DNA from: JAVBLQ01 sp031553435
GTDB lineage: Bacteria; Bacteroidota; Bacteroidia; Bacteroidales; Azobacteroidaceae
Length of the DNA stretch: 15,334 bases
NCBI GenBank assembly: GCA_031553435.1
Contig: JAVBLQ010000147.1
Location: 1 to 15,334 of the forward strand
Direction of reading: 5' to 3'
The notes beneath the pieces were generated by a model. That model was not told where the DNA came from, ran no database searches, and worked only from the letters and a program-made list of their open reading frames with translations. Below, piece after piece: positions 1-8,430 of this stretch (its first letter is position 1; every line of letters starts with the position of its first letter). A program made the position numbers and the translations under genes.

Positions 1-39
1 TTCACAGGAGCGAAGCGACCTTCATCTTTCACCTTTCAC

Positions 40-1350
40 TCAGATTGGATAATTCTTTCTGAAGACAGCCAATCTTTCTTCCAACAATTGGTATTGATTT
101 TCTTTGATAAAAGAAGTACAAGCTCTAAGACCTTCCTGATCACTCCCGGTAGTAGAAAGAGAAATTGCGCTGATTCCGTAAGTAATTAAATTTCTCATCA
201 ATTCTCCTCCTTTCATTCCGGGATAAATAATGGTAAAATAAAATCCGTCGGCAATATATTCATCTAAATCTTTGTCGTAAACAATTTTGAATCCGTTTTT
301 GATGAATATTTCTTTTAATTTTTTTGCCCTGTTTCCATATTCTTTTACATCATCCAAGAAATGAAATTCTCCATCGGATGCAGCTTTGAACATTGCAGCC
401 AAAGCATATTGCGCGGAATGGCTGGTTCCCGATGAAATCGAATACAAAGCCCTGTGAATAAATACACTTCCGAAAGTTCCGCTACCATAACGTTCTGTCA
501 ATCCAGGATATGTGCGATGATATAATTTATTGGACATAGCTACAACTCCTATCCGCTGTCCAGCATAACTGAAGGCTTTGGAACCGGAAATAAGTAAAAC
601 GTAATTATCCGTATATTTTCCGACACTGGGCTGGAAAGGTGGATAAAAAGGAATATCCAGATCTTTGCGGAAATCCATCGCGAAATAAGCCAGATCTTCC
701 AATACAATCGTATCATATTGATTGGCCATCTTTCCTATTATTTGCAGTTCTTCTTCATTCAGACAAAACCAGGCCGGATTATTGGGATTGGAGTAGATAA
801 TCGCAGCGATATTCCCTTTGCTTAAATAGTTTTGAAGAATATCCTTCAACTTTTCTCCTCTATAATTATATACATCAAATGATGCATATTTATATCCCAT
901 TACCACGATCTGTTGCTTTTGAACGGGAAAACCGGGATCAATGAAAAGTATGGTATCTTTTTGGTTATCACATTGACCGGCAACTAAAAAAGATGTAAAA
1001 GTTCCTTGCATAGAACCAACTACCGGAACACAGCATTCGGGAGCAATATCCAGATCAACAAAAGCTTTGATGAAACGGGATGATTCATATTTCAATTCCG
1101 GAATTCCATCGATAACCGGATAAATAGAAGCTACGCCATTCTCCAAAGCTTTTATTTCAGCTTCAACGCCAATTTTGGCAGGAGGAAGGCCGGGAAGTCC
1201 CATTTCCATCCGGATAAATTCGACTCCGGTTTCTTTTTCTATTTTGGAAGAAATAGCTACTACTTCCCTGATAGTAGCTTTGGTAAAATCTTTTATATGC
1301 AATTCGTTGATTGCATTTTCAATCACTGTTTTTTCTATTGGCAAAGTCAT
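40..1350 (-). CDS. Class I/II PLP-dependent aminotransferase
   Basis: A 436-residue fold-type I aminotransferase, expected to move an amino group between an amino acid and a 2-oxo acid in the cytoplasm; the substrate cannot be told from sequence. The visible PLP site is typical: SNPNNP with N191, LEDLAYF with D219 and Y222, the Schiff-base lysine K258 in SGSKAFSYAGQRIG with the phosphate-binding R266, and a C-terminal carboxylate-binding arginine R409 in EGLRACTSF. The length is normal for the family. It starts with ATG 10 nt after the stop of the DUF502 gene, so the two are probably cotranscribed from the promoter at 2007-2037. The N-terminal 40 residues are charged and show no signal peptide. 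The family assignment is secure; the specificity is unknown. Confidence 0.9.
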   Translation of the reverse strand: MTLPIEKTVIENAINELHIKDFTKATIREVVAISSKIEKETGVEFIRMEMGLPGLPPAKIGVEAEIKALENGVASIYPVIDGIPELKYESSRFIKAFVDLDIAPECCVPVVGSMQGTFTSFLVAGQCDNQKDTILFIDPGFPVQKQQIVVMGYKYASFDVYNYRGEKLKDILQNYLSKGNIAAIIYSNPNNPAWFCLNEEELQIIGKMANQYDTIVLEDLAYFAMDFRKDLDIPFYPPFQPSVGKYTDNYVLLISGSKAFSYAGQRIGVVAMSNKLYHRTYPGLTERYGSGTFGSVFIHRALYSISSGTSHSAQYALAAMFKAASDGEFHFLDDVKEYGNRAKKLKEIFIKNGFKIVYDKDLDEYIADGFYFTIIYPGMKGGELMRNLITYGISAISLSTTGSDQEGLRACTSFIKENQYQLLEERLAVFRKNYPI

Positions 1351-1360
1351 AAAAAATATT

Positions 1361-1933
1361 TCAATTTTTAATTATTTCAGATAGGCCCTTTCCATAATGA
1401 CGAATAAAAGAGACGGCTTGTGCAAAAGAAATATCAATTGGCCGCAAAGATGCATTTCTCTTGAATATGATCTCTCCTTCATAAGGATTGGGTGCTCCGG
1501 GAACATAAATAGTACAAAGATCGTCTTGTTTTTCAATAATGAAACCTATTTTAAATTCGTCTTCATCTTCCACAATAACGGATTTCCATCGATTTTCTTC
1601 GCCTCCATGTGTTCCGGAAAGAAAATTTTTATAAAAAGAATAACCAGGGAAGAGAGTCGAAAGCAATTTATCAATCTTTTCGGTCCAGGTTCTCAAAAAT
1701 GTTTTCTTCACAATCCATCCGATAATCAGCGTAATCAACAAAATGATTAATATGCCGACAATGAAATCAAAAAATTCTCCGGCAATGTTATGAAAAGGTA
1801 TCCGACGGGCAATCGGTGTACTCAATTTAGTTACAAACGGCCAGATCAATTTGAATGAGTATGCAACTAAAATAAGAGGAACCCAAAAGGCAAGGACTCC
1901 TGTCCAAATATAGTTTATTATTTTTTTGTTCAT
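1361..1933 (-). CDS. DUF502 family inner-membrane protein
   Basis: A 190-residue protein with two N-terminal membrane segments (about residues 9-30 and 54-76), followed by a soluble domain containing FPGYSFYKNFLSG and the IYVPGAPNPYEGEI stretch typical of DUF502 proteins (VPGAPNP..G). The ending, where the family usually has a region around 'plDmS.eea...i', is matched by RPIDISFAQAVSFIRHYGKG. No biochemical role is known for the family; it is an integral membrane protein with a cytoplasmic or periplasmic C-domain. It is the first gene after a good promoter and lies 10 nt upstream of the aminotransferase gene, but nothing links the two functions. Confidence 0.85.
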   Translation of the reverse strand: MNKKIINYIWTGVLAFWVPLILVAYSFKLIWPFVTKLSTPIARRIPFHNIAGEFFDFIVGILIILLITLIIGWIVKKTFLRTWTEKIDKLLSTLFPGYSFYKNFLSGTHGGEENRWKSVIVEDEDEFKIGFIIEKQDDLCTIYVPGAPNPYEGEIIFKRNASLRPIDISFAQAVSFIRHYGKGLSEIIKN

Positions 1934-2006
1934 AGCGATATTGTTTAATGTGGTAAATGCTTAATTTTTTATATCGGTCACAATTTGTAAATTTAAACAA
2001 TAATGA

Positions 2007-2037
2007 CAAAGTTATATTTTTTCAATACAATATCAAA
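2007..2037 (-). promoter_or_regulatory. Bacteroidota-type promoter for DUF502-aminotransferase operon
   Basis: On the minus strand TTTG (2037-2034) is followed by exactly 19 nt and then TAACTTTG (2014-2007). This matches the published Bacteroides primary-sigma consensus TTTG (-33) and TAnnTTTG (-7) at every fixed position and in spacing. Transcription would start near 2001, giving a leader of roughly 65-70 nt before the DUF502 ATG at 1933. The -33 element and part of the spacer lie inside the last codons of the chromate transporter gene. Confidence 0.6.
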
Positions 2038-2546
2038 CCGGCAACTGCCGCCAATACAATCATTAATATAGGATGAACTTTGAAAAACATGGTTAAAATA
2101 AAAGCCGCAACAAAAATAATGATGCTTTTGTAATCAATAAAGTTTTCATGATTCATCAATAAAAGCGCAGCAGCAGCAATCAATCCTACTGTTGCCGGTC
2201 TTAGACCTTTAAATGCATTATCTACATATTTATTGGCACGAAACCGCCTGTAAGCATGAGCAATGGTCAGCACTAAAATGAATGATGGCAGACAAACTGC
2301 AACTGTTGCAACTACAGATCCCCAAATACTTCCTGTAACTGTGTAACCAATATAAGTTGCACTGTTGATGCCAATCGGGCCAGGAGTTACCTGAGAAATC
2401 GCAACAATATCTGTAAATTCCTGTTTTGTGAGCCATTGATGATTGATTACAATCTCATCCTGAATCAGGGAAAGCATGGCATAACCTCCTCCGAATCCGA
2501 AAAGACCAATCTTAAAGTAAGTAATAAATAATTGCAAATAAATCAT
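2022..2546 (-). CDS. chrA: Short-chain chromate transporter (ChrA family, single domain)
   Basis: A 174-residue membrane protein of the CHR family, which exports chromate or a related oxyanion across the inner membrane. The family signature is clear: FKIGLFGFGGGYAMLSLIQDE near the N-terminus, then VAISQVTPGPIGINSATYIGY and FKGLRPATVGLIAAA. It has about five to six hydrophobic segments and ends in a long hydrophobic tail. I use the ATG at 2546; an in-frame TTG six codons upstream (2564) is also open. Short CHR proteins normally come as two adjacent half-length genes with opposite topology, but no partner is next to this one. It could homodimerise, pair with a distant gene, or carry another anion; true chromate resistance is not established. 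Confidence 0.88.
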   Translation of the reverse strand: MIYLQLFITYFKIGLFGFGGGYAMLSLIQDEIVINHQWLTKQEFTDIVAISQVTPGPIGINSATYIGYTVTGSIWGSVVATVAVCLPSFILVLTIAHAYRRFRANKYVDNAFKGLRPATVGLIAAAALLLMNHENFIDYKSIIIFVAAFILTMFFKVHPILMIVLAAVAGLILY

Positions 2547-2654
2547 ATTCCGAAATAATCTCAATACTAAACGACTGCAAAATAAACTAATTTTTGATTA
2601 TACTTAAAAACATTTTACATATACAAATTGTTCTTAAAGTAAAACACTACGATC

Positions 2655-2882
2655 ATGAAAGACAATTTAATAGAAATCGCAACATTCAGCTTTCCTAATG
2701 ATGCCGACGTTTTACAAAGCTTATTACAATCTGAAGGTATAGAATACTCTGTTCTGGGAGAGGATAATCCTTTGGTTACCTTTTCCGAGGGGATCAGACT
2801 GGCAGTAAAAGAGAGTGATGTCGAAAAGGCAATACAAGTAATTAAAAGTGCTGGTTTTGAAAAATATTTGAATGAGGAGTAA
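2655..2882 (+). CDS. DUF2007 domain protein (putative signal-transducing protein)
   Basis: A 75-residue soluble protein. It has the compact DUF2007 pattern: a beta strand (IEIATFSFPNDADVLQSLLQSEGI), a short central part (EYSVLGEDN), a basic/hydrophobic strand (GIRLAVKESDVEKA) and a closing helix (IQVIKSAGFEKYL). Domains of this type resemble a ferredoxin-like or ACT-like fold and are annotated only as putative signal transducers; no ligand is known. It is transcribed alone, divergent from chrA and convergent with the DUF5686 gene. The ATG at 2655 is the only sensible start. Confidence 0.85.
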   Translation: MKDNLIEIATFSFPNDADVLQSLLQSEGIEYSVLGEDNPLVTFSEGIRLAVKESDVEKAIQVIKSAGFEKYLNEE

Positions 2883-2887
2883 GTGTG

Positions 2888-2910
2888 GTTACGAGTAACC
2901 CGTAACTTTT
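2888..2910 (+). terminator. Weak hairpin terminator after DUF2007 gene
   Basis: GTTACG (2888-2893) and CGTAAC (2901-2906) can pair around a 7-nt loop and are followed by TTTT. An alternative pairing, GGTTAC/GTAACC around GA, is possible in the same place. The stem is short and the T tract only four bases, so this is a tentative terminator in the 26-bp gap between two convergent genes. Confidence 0.35.
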
Positions 2911-5203
2911 AAAAAGAAAAATAAAGACCAAACCGTACGCCTCCTTGGGAGATATTCGGGTCATTCAGATAGGTAAGTCTCCTGACATAGTCTATTCGGA
3001 GCACTTTGAATATATTGCCTATCCCGATACTCGCTTCAAGGTATGGGGTATTAGTCATTTTTCTTGATCCGTCGGGAAAAAGAAAGAGGTTCTTATTGTA
3101 AAGTGGATTATTATTATCCGACAATCCTCCGAATAAAGTCCTGAAAGCGATGATTTCCCTGATATTAAACCGGTTGATATATGGAATTTGTCCAAAAATA
3201 ATTCCATTAAGTTGACAGGTTATATGAGCTTCCACATATTTATCGTTGACAAACTCGATCGGTTTCATCAATCCGAATGATTCAGGTTGTATCATGTAAG
3301 TTTGGTTGGCATTCGGAAGCGCTAACAATGGGAAAGGCAAACTTCCCCATACCTTGCCTGTTTTGGCCAACACATCAATATTCCCGGAGTTCAGCCAGAA
3401 TATTTTCCGGACCGAAAAATCAAGATGAGCATAGTTGTAACCGCCATCCAAATATCCTTTGATTCCTCTTCTGTAAGTCAGGTAAAATGAAGGGGCGTCG
3501 CCGACAATGGGAATGCTTATATCTTTACGCCTGTAATACACATTGTTATGGCTATACCTTATTCTGAATCCTATTTCGGACGAAGTATAATCACCGACAT
3601 CCGTAATACTTCCATCTATATTTTCTTTCAGGAAATGTAAATTTCCGGTAGCCCGCTCATTCTGATAATGTGTCCATACTTTGAACGCCAGTCCGCCGGT
3701 TCCGTCGTCTTTTTCATAACTCAGAATTCCTTTTTTCTGATATGTCATTTTATCATCATTCCCGTGCTTGATTGATAGCAAAGCATTGTCTTTATCCACC
3801 AAAAGAAATTGTTCGCCGGGCACATTCATATCAAAACGATAACGAACTGAAAATTCATTGATCCCGTAAGGGCTATTGTATTCTTTTTTTCCTTTAGGCG
3901 CCCAGGTTGCAGCTCCGGCATATTTAAAGCGTCCGTCTTTTGTACCATAAGCAACATATCCGTTGAAAAACAGATATTTACTAAGGTTGGCAGTTGTTGC
4001 TCCTCCCAAACGAAAACGCATTCCTTCAATTTCATTTCCACTGAAAATGGTAGAAATAGGGCCTATGTCAAATTTGTCTTTATTACCAAGTCCGTGTGTT
4101 TGCACGTATCCTGAAGTAATCACTTTACTGACAATCAACAAGGTTTTGAAAAAAGGAACTTTTATGAACTCTTCTTCTGCTTCCTGAACTTCTTTTGGCT
4201 TTACTTTCATAGGAAAATGACGACGTTCGACCCAAAAAGAATCGGGTTGCATTTCTGCATCTTTCAATACGTATGTATCTCCGGGAAAATCAAACAGAAA
4301 AGGAGCTTTGAATTTTGTACTGTATTTTTTGTATGATGATGTTCTTTTTGCATAAAACCAATAACCGAATTTATATGAATCGAACTCAATAGAAGTGCTT
4401 TCCAACGATTTAGCCCAAAGACCGTCGGGGAGTTGATTGTAATATTGTTCTATCAACAAATAGTGAACAAAATTAAAAGAATGATTATCAGCCGTTTCTA
4501 ATTTTATTTTCTCAACAGGATAAGGGTATTCCGGCAAAACATAGAAACTTCCGTTGAATCCGAAATTTTTTGGATTATCGACCCTGAACTTTATTTCAAT
4601 GAGTTTTTTTCCTTTATATTCTACCGTATCATTCAAATAATACCGGTAAAAATTAAATGCTTTGGAAGAAGATAAGGGTCCCGGAAAACGCTTGAAAAGA
4701 TATTCAATCTCATCATCAAAAATATTTACATTTTTGAATGCTTCATCCCAGATAGCATCAAAACTTTCGGATACTACATTGTTTTCGAGGCCGTTATATT
4801 TCTCAGCGATAATGATACTTTTTTCCGTCGAACGCTCTTTTTTTCTATATTCGTCTGAAAGAATTTCTTTTCTGGAAATGGTCAATACAGGTTTTCCGGT
4901 AAATTCCGAAACATCCATATCATTCAGCAGGTGTCTGTATTTTTGCAAAGTTTTGCTTTTCTCTACTTTTTCAAGAATATTACTTATGGAAAAAAAGGAT
5001 TCCTGGTATTTTTCGAATTGATAGGCTTCGGTATTTTCAATCCTGTTTTCGTTTTTATGTTCAATGATTGTTTGAATTATTTTGATAGCCAAGGGATTTG
5101 ATACAGGCAAACTGTCATTGCCGGATTGCAAATCAACCTCGCAATGACAGAAAATTGCCTGAGTATAACTAAAAAAAAGAATTATGCCGAATAGATATTT
5201 CAC
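2909..5203 (-). CDS. DUF5686 family outer-membrane protein
   Basis: A 764-residue exported protein. Residues 1-20 form a signal peptide (MKYLFGIILFFSYTQA). The middle has the DUF5686 pattern: VSESFDAIWDEAFKNVNIFDDEI, then FNFYRYYLNDTVEYKGKKL and FNGSFYVLPEYPYPVEKI. The C-terminal half alternates polar and aromatic residues and ends in GVRFGLYFSF, with a terminal aromatic as expected for an outer-membrane beta barrel. Many family members begin with a carboxypeptidase-regulatory-like beta-sandwich, which I do not see here, so this is a shorter form. Its role is unknown; in Bacteroidota such proteins sit in the outer membrane. The ATG (5203-5201) overlaps the ettA TGA by 4 nt, so translation is probably coupled to ettA. 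Confidence 0.85.
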   Translation of the reverse strand: MKYLFGIILFFSYTQAIFCHCEVDLQSGNDSLPVSNPLAIKIIQTIIEHKNENRIENTEAYQFEKYQESFFSISNILEKVEKSKTLQKYRHLLNDMDVSEFTGKPVLTISRKEILSDEYRKKERSTEKSIIIAEKYNGLENNVVSESFDAIWDEAFKNVNIFDDEIEYLFKRFPGPLSSSKAFNFYRYYLNDTVEYKGKKLIEIKFRVDNPKNFGFNGSFYVLPEYPYPVEKIKLETADNHSFNFVHYLLIEQYYNQLPDGLWAKSLESTSIEFDSYKFGYWFYAKRTSSYKKYSTKFKAPFLFDFPGDTYVLKDAEMQPDSFWVERRHFPMKVKPKEVQEAEEEFIKVPFFKTLLIVSKVITSGYVQTHGLGNKDKFDIGPISTIFSGNEIEGMRFRLGGATTANLSKYLFFNGYVAYGTKDGRFKYAGAATWAPKGKKEYNSPYGINEFSVRYRFDMNVPGEQFLLVDKDNALLSIKHGNDDKMTYQKKGILSYEKDDGTGGLAFKVWTHYQNERATGNLHFLKENIDGSITDVGDYTSSEIGFRIRYSHNNVYYRRKDISIPIVGDAPSFYLTYRRGIKGYLDGGYNYAHLDFSVRKIFWLNSGNIDVLAKTGKVWGSLPFPLLALPNANQTYMIQPESFGLMKPIEFVNDKYVEAHITCQLNGIIFGQIPYINRFNIREIIAFRTLFGGLSDNNNPLYNKNLFLFPDGSRKMTNTPYLEASIGIGNIFKVLRIDYVRRLTYLNDPNISQGGVRFGLYFSF

Positions 5204-6882
5204 ATTAATTTTCTATACCGTATGCGTTTGGGCTCTACGTTCCCTAATCTCATTTTTTTATTTTCTTCATATTCCGAATAAGAACCTTCGAAGAAAAATA
5301 CCTGAGAGTCGCCTTCAAATGCCAGGATATGTGTACAGATCCTGTCCAGGAACCACCGGTCATGAGATATAACAACGGCACAGCCTGCAAAGTTTTCCAA
5401 ACCTTCTTCCAGTGCCCGTAAAGTATTGACATCTATATCGTTGGTGGGTTCGTCGAGTAATAATACGTTGGCCTCGGCTTTCAATGTCAATGCCAGATGT
5501 AAACGGTTTCGTTCTCCTCCGGAAAGTATGCCGCAAAGTTTTTCCTGATCGGCGCCGGTAAAATTGAAACGTCCCAGATAGGCTCGCGAATTGACTTCTT
5601 TTCCGCCTACGCGAATAAATTCAGTTCCGCCGGATACAACCTGGAATACTGTTTTATTCGGATCGATATCTGCATGACTTTGATCTACATAGCCTATTTT
5701 TACGGTTTCTCCGACTTCGAATGTTCCTTTATCGGCTTGATCCAATCCCATGATTAAACGGAAAAGCGTCGTTTTTCCCGCTCCGTTGGGGCCGATGATG
5801 CCGACAATGCCGTTGGGCGGAAGCATGAAATTCAGATCTTCATACAATAATTTATCGCCGTAAGCTTTGGCTACATGGACGGATTCGATTACTTTATTTC
5901 CTAAACGGGGACCGTTGGGAATAAATATTTCCAGTTTTTCTTCCCGTTCTTTTACATCCTGATTTAATAATTGTTCGTAAGAGTTCAAACGGGCTTTACC
6001 TTTAGCCTGCCGGGCTTTGGGAGCCATTCGCGACCATTCCAATTCGCGTTCCAGGGTTTTTCTGCGTTTGCTTGCCTGTTTTTCTTCCTGAGCCATCCGG
6101 GTAGTTTTTTGTTCAAGCCAGGAAGTATAATTTCCTTTCCATGGGATACCTTCTCCCCTATCCAGTTCAAGAATCCAACCGGCCACATGATCCAGGAAGT
6201 ACCTGTCGTGAGTGATACAAATAACAGTCCCTGCATATTGTTGCAGATGTTGTTCCAACCAATCGATCGATTCGGCATCCAGGTGGTTGGTAGGCTCATC
6301 GAGCAGCAAAATATCGGGTTGTTTTAGCAATAGGCGACAAAGCGCTACACGCCTTCTTTCTCCTCCCGAAAGCGTTCCGACAAGTTGTTCTTCAGGCGGA
6401 CAACGCAAAGCATCCATTGCCCGTTCCAGCTTGCTATCCAGGTTCCATGCGTCTGTTGCGTCTATTTTATCCTGCAATTCGGCTTGGCGGGCAAAAAGTT
6501 GATCCATTTTATCCTGATCTTCGTAATATTCAGGTAAACCGAATTTTTCGTTGATTTCCTCATATTCTTTGAGGATATCTACGACTTCCTGTACGCCTTC
6601 CTGTACTATTTCTTTTACTGTTTTAGCATCATCCAGTTGGGGATCTTGTTCCAGATAACCAACGGAATAGCCTGGAGAAAATACTACATCTCCCTGATAT
6701 TCTTTTTCTATTCCGGCAATGATTTTCAGCAAAGTTGATTTCCCCGAACCATTTAAACCGATGATGCCGATTTTAGCACCATAAAAGAAAGATAAATAAA
6801 TGTTCTTAAGTACCTGTTTTTGTGGAGGAAAAATTTTGCTGACCCCCACCATTGAAAAAATTATTTTCTTATCGTCTGCCAT
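5200..6882 (-). CDS. ettA: Energy-dependent translational throttle protein EttA (ABC-F ATPase)
   Basis: A 560-residue ABC-F protein that binds the ribosomal E site and gates entry into elongation according to the ATP/ADP ratio. Two ATPase domains are present: Walker A GLNGSGKST at 42-50 and GPNGAGKTT at 364-372; signatures LSGGERRR near 171 and LSGGERNR near 453; Walker B LLLDEPTN with catalytic E196 and E478. Between domains lies the linker with WSRMAPKARQAKGKARLNSYEQL, which identifies EttA rather than Uup or other ABC-F types. The length matches the 555-560 usual for EttA. I chose the ATG at 6882 because MADDKKIIFSM gives the normal N-terminus; an upstream in-frame ATG at 6915 would add 11 unconserved residues. 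It overlaps the DUF5686 gene by 4 nt. Confidence 0.95.
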   Translation of the reverse strand: MADDKKIIFSMVGVSKIFPPQKQVLKNIYLSFFYGAKIGIIGLNGSGKSTLLKIIAGIEKEYQGDVVFSPGYSVGYLEQDPQLDDAKTVKEIVQEGVQEVVDILKEYEEINEKFGLPEYYEDQDKMDQLFARQAELQDKIDATDAWNLDSKLERAMDALRCPPEEQLVGTLSGGERRRVALCRLLLKQPDILLLDEPTNHLDAESIDWLEQHLQQYAGTVICITHDRYFLDHVAGWILELDRGEGIPWKGNYTSWLEQKTTRMAQEEKQASKRRKTLERELEWSRMAPKARQAKGKARLNSYEQLLNQDVKEREEKLEIFIPNGPRLGNKVIESVHVAKAYGDKLLYEDLNFMLPPNGIVGIIGPNGAGKTTLFRLIMGLDQADKGTFEVGETVKIGYVDQSHADIDPNKTVFQVVSGGTEFIRVGGKEVNSRAYLGRFNFTGADQEKLCGILSGGERNRLHLALTLKAEANVLLLDEPTNDIDVNTLRALEEGLENFAGCAVVISHDRWFLDRICTHILAFEGDSQVFFFEGSYSEYEENKKMRLGNVEPKRIRYRKLM

Positions 6883-6901
6883 GATTATTTTATTTGGATT
6901 G

Positions 6902-6909
6902 CAAATATA
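6902..6909 (-). promoter_or_regulatory. Possible -7 element for ettA
   Basis: TATATTTG on the minus strand matches the Bacteroidota -7 consensus TAnnTTTG. It lies 20 nt upstream of the ettA ATG. No TTTG is found at the usual 19-nt spacing, so only half of the promoter is supported. Confidence 0.35.
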
Positions 6910-6981
6910 CATCAAATTTTAGTTATCTTCGCAGCATTCATTTCAGTCTCAAATACGAAGACACAAAGTTTTTATTTATAT

Positions 6982-7431
6982 ATGAAAAAAATTACATTTA
7001 TTTTATTGCTCTTACTTGCATTAACCTCATGCGAAGGGCCGATGGGACCGGAAGGGCCTCCGGGGTATGGTACAAATTGGAAAGTTATTGATATAACAGT
7101 TAACGATTATGATTGGGAACTAATCGGAACTCCAGATGGAATAAATTCTTATTATAGATGTATTATTAATCATAAGAATATTTCCGAAGATGTTTATTAT
7201 GATGGAACATTACTCATTTATCAATATCAGTATCTGGATGGAACTGAAGTACAAGCCTTGCTACCTTTTGTTATTCATGTGGAAAATAATGATGGCTCCC
7301 ATCAATGGACAGAAACTCTTTCTTACGATTTTACGCCGGGAAGTATCGCTTTATATATGAATTACAGTGATTTTGCTACCAAAAATCGTCATCCGGTAAC
7401 AAGTGATTTCCGTATTGTGATGATGTGGTAA
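6982..7431 (+). CDS. Lipoprotein with short collagen-like Gly-X-Y segment
   Basis: A 149-residue lipoprotein precursor. The hydrophobic leader (KKITFILLLLLA) ends at the lipobox LTSC, with Cys18 as the lipidated residue. Straight after it comes a Gly-X-Y run (GPM-GPE-GPP-GYG), seen in many Bacteroidota surface lipoproteins and probably acting as a stalk. The rest (about 115 residues) is a predicted beta-rich domain with WKVIDITVNDYDWEL and a C-terminal FRIVMMW; I do not recognise it. The gene stands alone between divergent ettA and convergent threonine dehydrogenase. It is likely anchored in the outer membrane; function unknown. Confidence 0.8.
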   Translation: MKKITFILLLLLALTSCEGPMGPEGPPGYGTNWKVIDITVNDYDWELIGTPDGINSYYRCIINHKNISEDVYYDGTLLIYQYQYLDGTEVQALLPFVIHVENNDGSHQWTETLSYDFTPGSIALYMNYSDFATKNRHPVTSDFRIVMMW

Positions 7432-7432
7432 T

Positions 7433-7486
7433 AAATGAAGAATGAAGAATTGGCTTACGCACGACAAAATTCTTCATTCTTCATTT
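7433..7486. terminator. Bidirectional terminator-like inverted repeat
   Basis: AAATGAAGAATGAAGAATT (7433-7451) and its exact reverse complement (7468-7486) form a perfect 19-bp stem with a 16-nt loop between two convergent genes. The right arm runs into T5 on the plus strand. The stem is AT-rich but long. The right arm overlaps the last codons of the dehydrogenase gene (stop at 7474-7476). Confidence 0.5.
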
Positions 7487-8427
7487 TTCATTCTCAAATG
7501 TGTAATCATATCTTCCACCATTGCAGTCAAATCATATTGCGGCATCCAACCCCATTCGTTCCGGGCACAGGAATCATCCATAGAATTTGGCCACGAATCT
7601 GCAATAGATTGTTTTAAGGGATCTATCTGATATTCCATTTCAAATGCAGGAATGTGTTTTTTGATTTCGGCAAAAAGCATTTCGGGATCAAAACTCATGG
7701 ATGTAACATTGAAGGAATTCCGGTGAATTAATCTGGCAGGATCGGCTTCCATAATTTCAATAGCAGCATTCAGAGCATCAGGCATATACATCATATCCAT
7801 GAATGTACCGGCTTTGAGTGGGCATATAAATTTTTCGCCTTTTACTGCAGAATAAAACATTTCCACAGCATAATCGGTAGTTCCTCCTCCCGGAGGCGTT
7901 AAGTTGGAAATGATACCGGGAAAGCGAACGGAACGTGTATCCACATTCCAATGCTCAAAATAATAATCACTTACTAATTCGCCGATTACCTTGGTAATTC
8001 CATAAACGGTCTTGGGACGCTGGATGGTATCCTGAGGCGTATTGTCTTTGGGAGTATCCGGCCCAAAAACACCAATGGAACTGGGTGTAAAAACACCGCA
8101 TTTGTATTCACGGGCAACATCCAAACAGTTCATCATGCTGCCTACGCCTACATCCCAACCCAGTTTGGGATTTTTTTCTGCAGTAGCGGATAAAATGGCG
8201 GCCAGATTATAAATCGTATCTATGTTGTATTTTCTGACCACATTGGCAATCTGTTCTATATTGATGGCGTTAATCGGTTCTGTAGGCCCTACTTCGAAAA
8301 ATCCTTCGGGATAAGGTGGAGCGTAATATCCGCAAATAACATTATCACTTCCGTAGATGGAACGGAGTTTGATGCTCAATTCCGAACCTATTTGACCGGT
8401 GCTTCCTATAATCAGTATTTTTTTCAT
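7474..8427 (-). CDS. SDR-type L-threonine 3-dehydrogenase
   Basis: A 317-residue NAD-dependent enzyme of the extended SDR (epimerase-like) family that oxidises L-threonine to 2-amino-3-oxobutyrate. The N-terminal Rossmann motif GSTGQIG is at residues 8-14. The active-site region reads TPSSIGVFGPDTP (114-126), and the YxxxK pair is Y142/K146 in TVYGITK. RSVRFPGIIS and PGGGTTDYAVEMFY match the substrate region of the bacterial and animal short-chain threonine dehydrogenases. It is not homologous to the zinc-type Tdh of E. coli, so I give no symbol. The gene starts 3 nt after the kbl stop; Kbl uses its unstable product, which strongly supports the call. The C-terminal MKNEE is encoded by the terminator-like repeat and may be a late extension. 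Confidence 0.9.
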   Translation of the reverse strand: MKKILIIGSTGQIGSELSIKLRSIYGSDNVICGYYAPPYPEGFFEVGPTEPINAINIEQIANVVRKYNIDTIYNLAAILSATAEKNPKLGWDVGVGSMMNCLDVAREYKCGVFTPSSIGVFGPDTPKDNTPQDTIQRPKTVYGITKVIGELVSDYYFEHWNVDTRSVRFPGIISNLTPPGGGTTDYAVEMFYSAVKGEKFICPLKAGTFMDMMYMPDALNAAIEIMEADPARLIHRNSFNVTSMSFDPEMLFAEIKKHIPAFEMEYQIDPLKQSIADSWPNSMDDSCARNEWGWMPQYDLTAMVEDMITHLRMKNEE

Positions 8428-8430
8428 ATT

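Noticed and set aside
1..39. A feature before the aminotransferase stop
   Set aside because: Only 39 bases are visible; a GCGAAGCG string is present but nothing can be assigned.
5971..6327. Long plus-strand open frame of 118 codons antisense to ettA
   Set aside because: It is fully inside the well-conserved ettA gene and its product has a composition typical of an antisense shadow (Phe/Ser/Pro rich).
6924..6931. TATCTTCG as a -7 box for the lipoprotein gene
   Set aside because: It has one mismatch to TAnnTTTG and no TTTG at the right spacing, so support is too weak.
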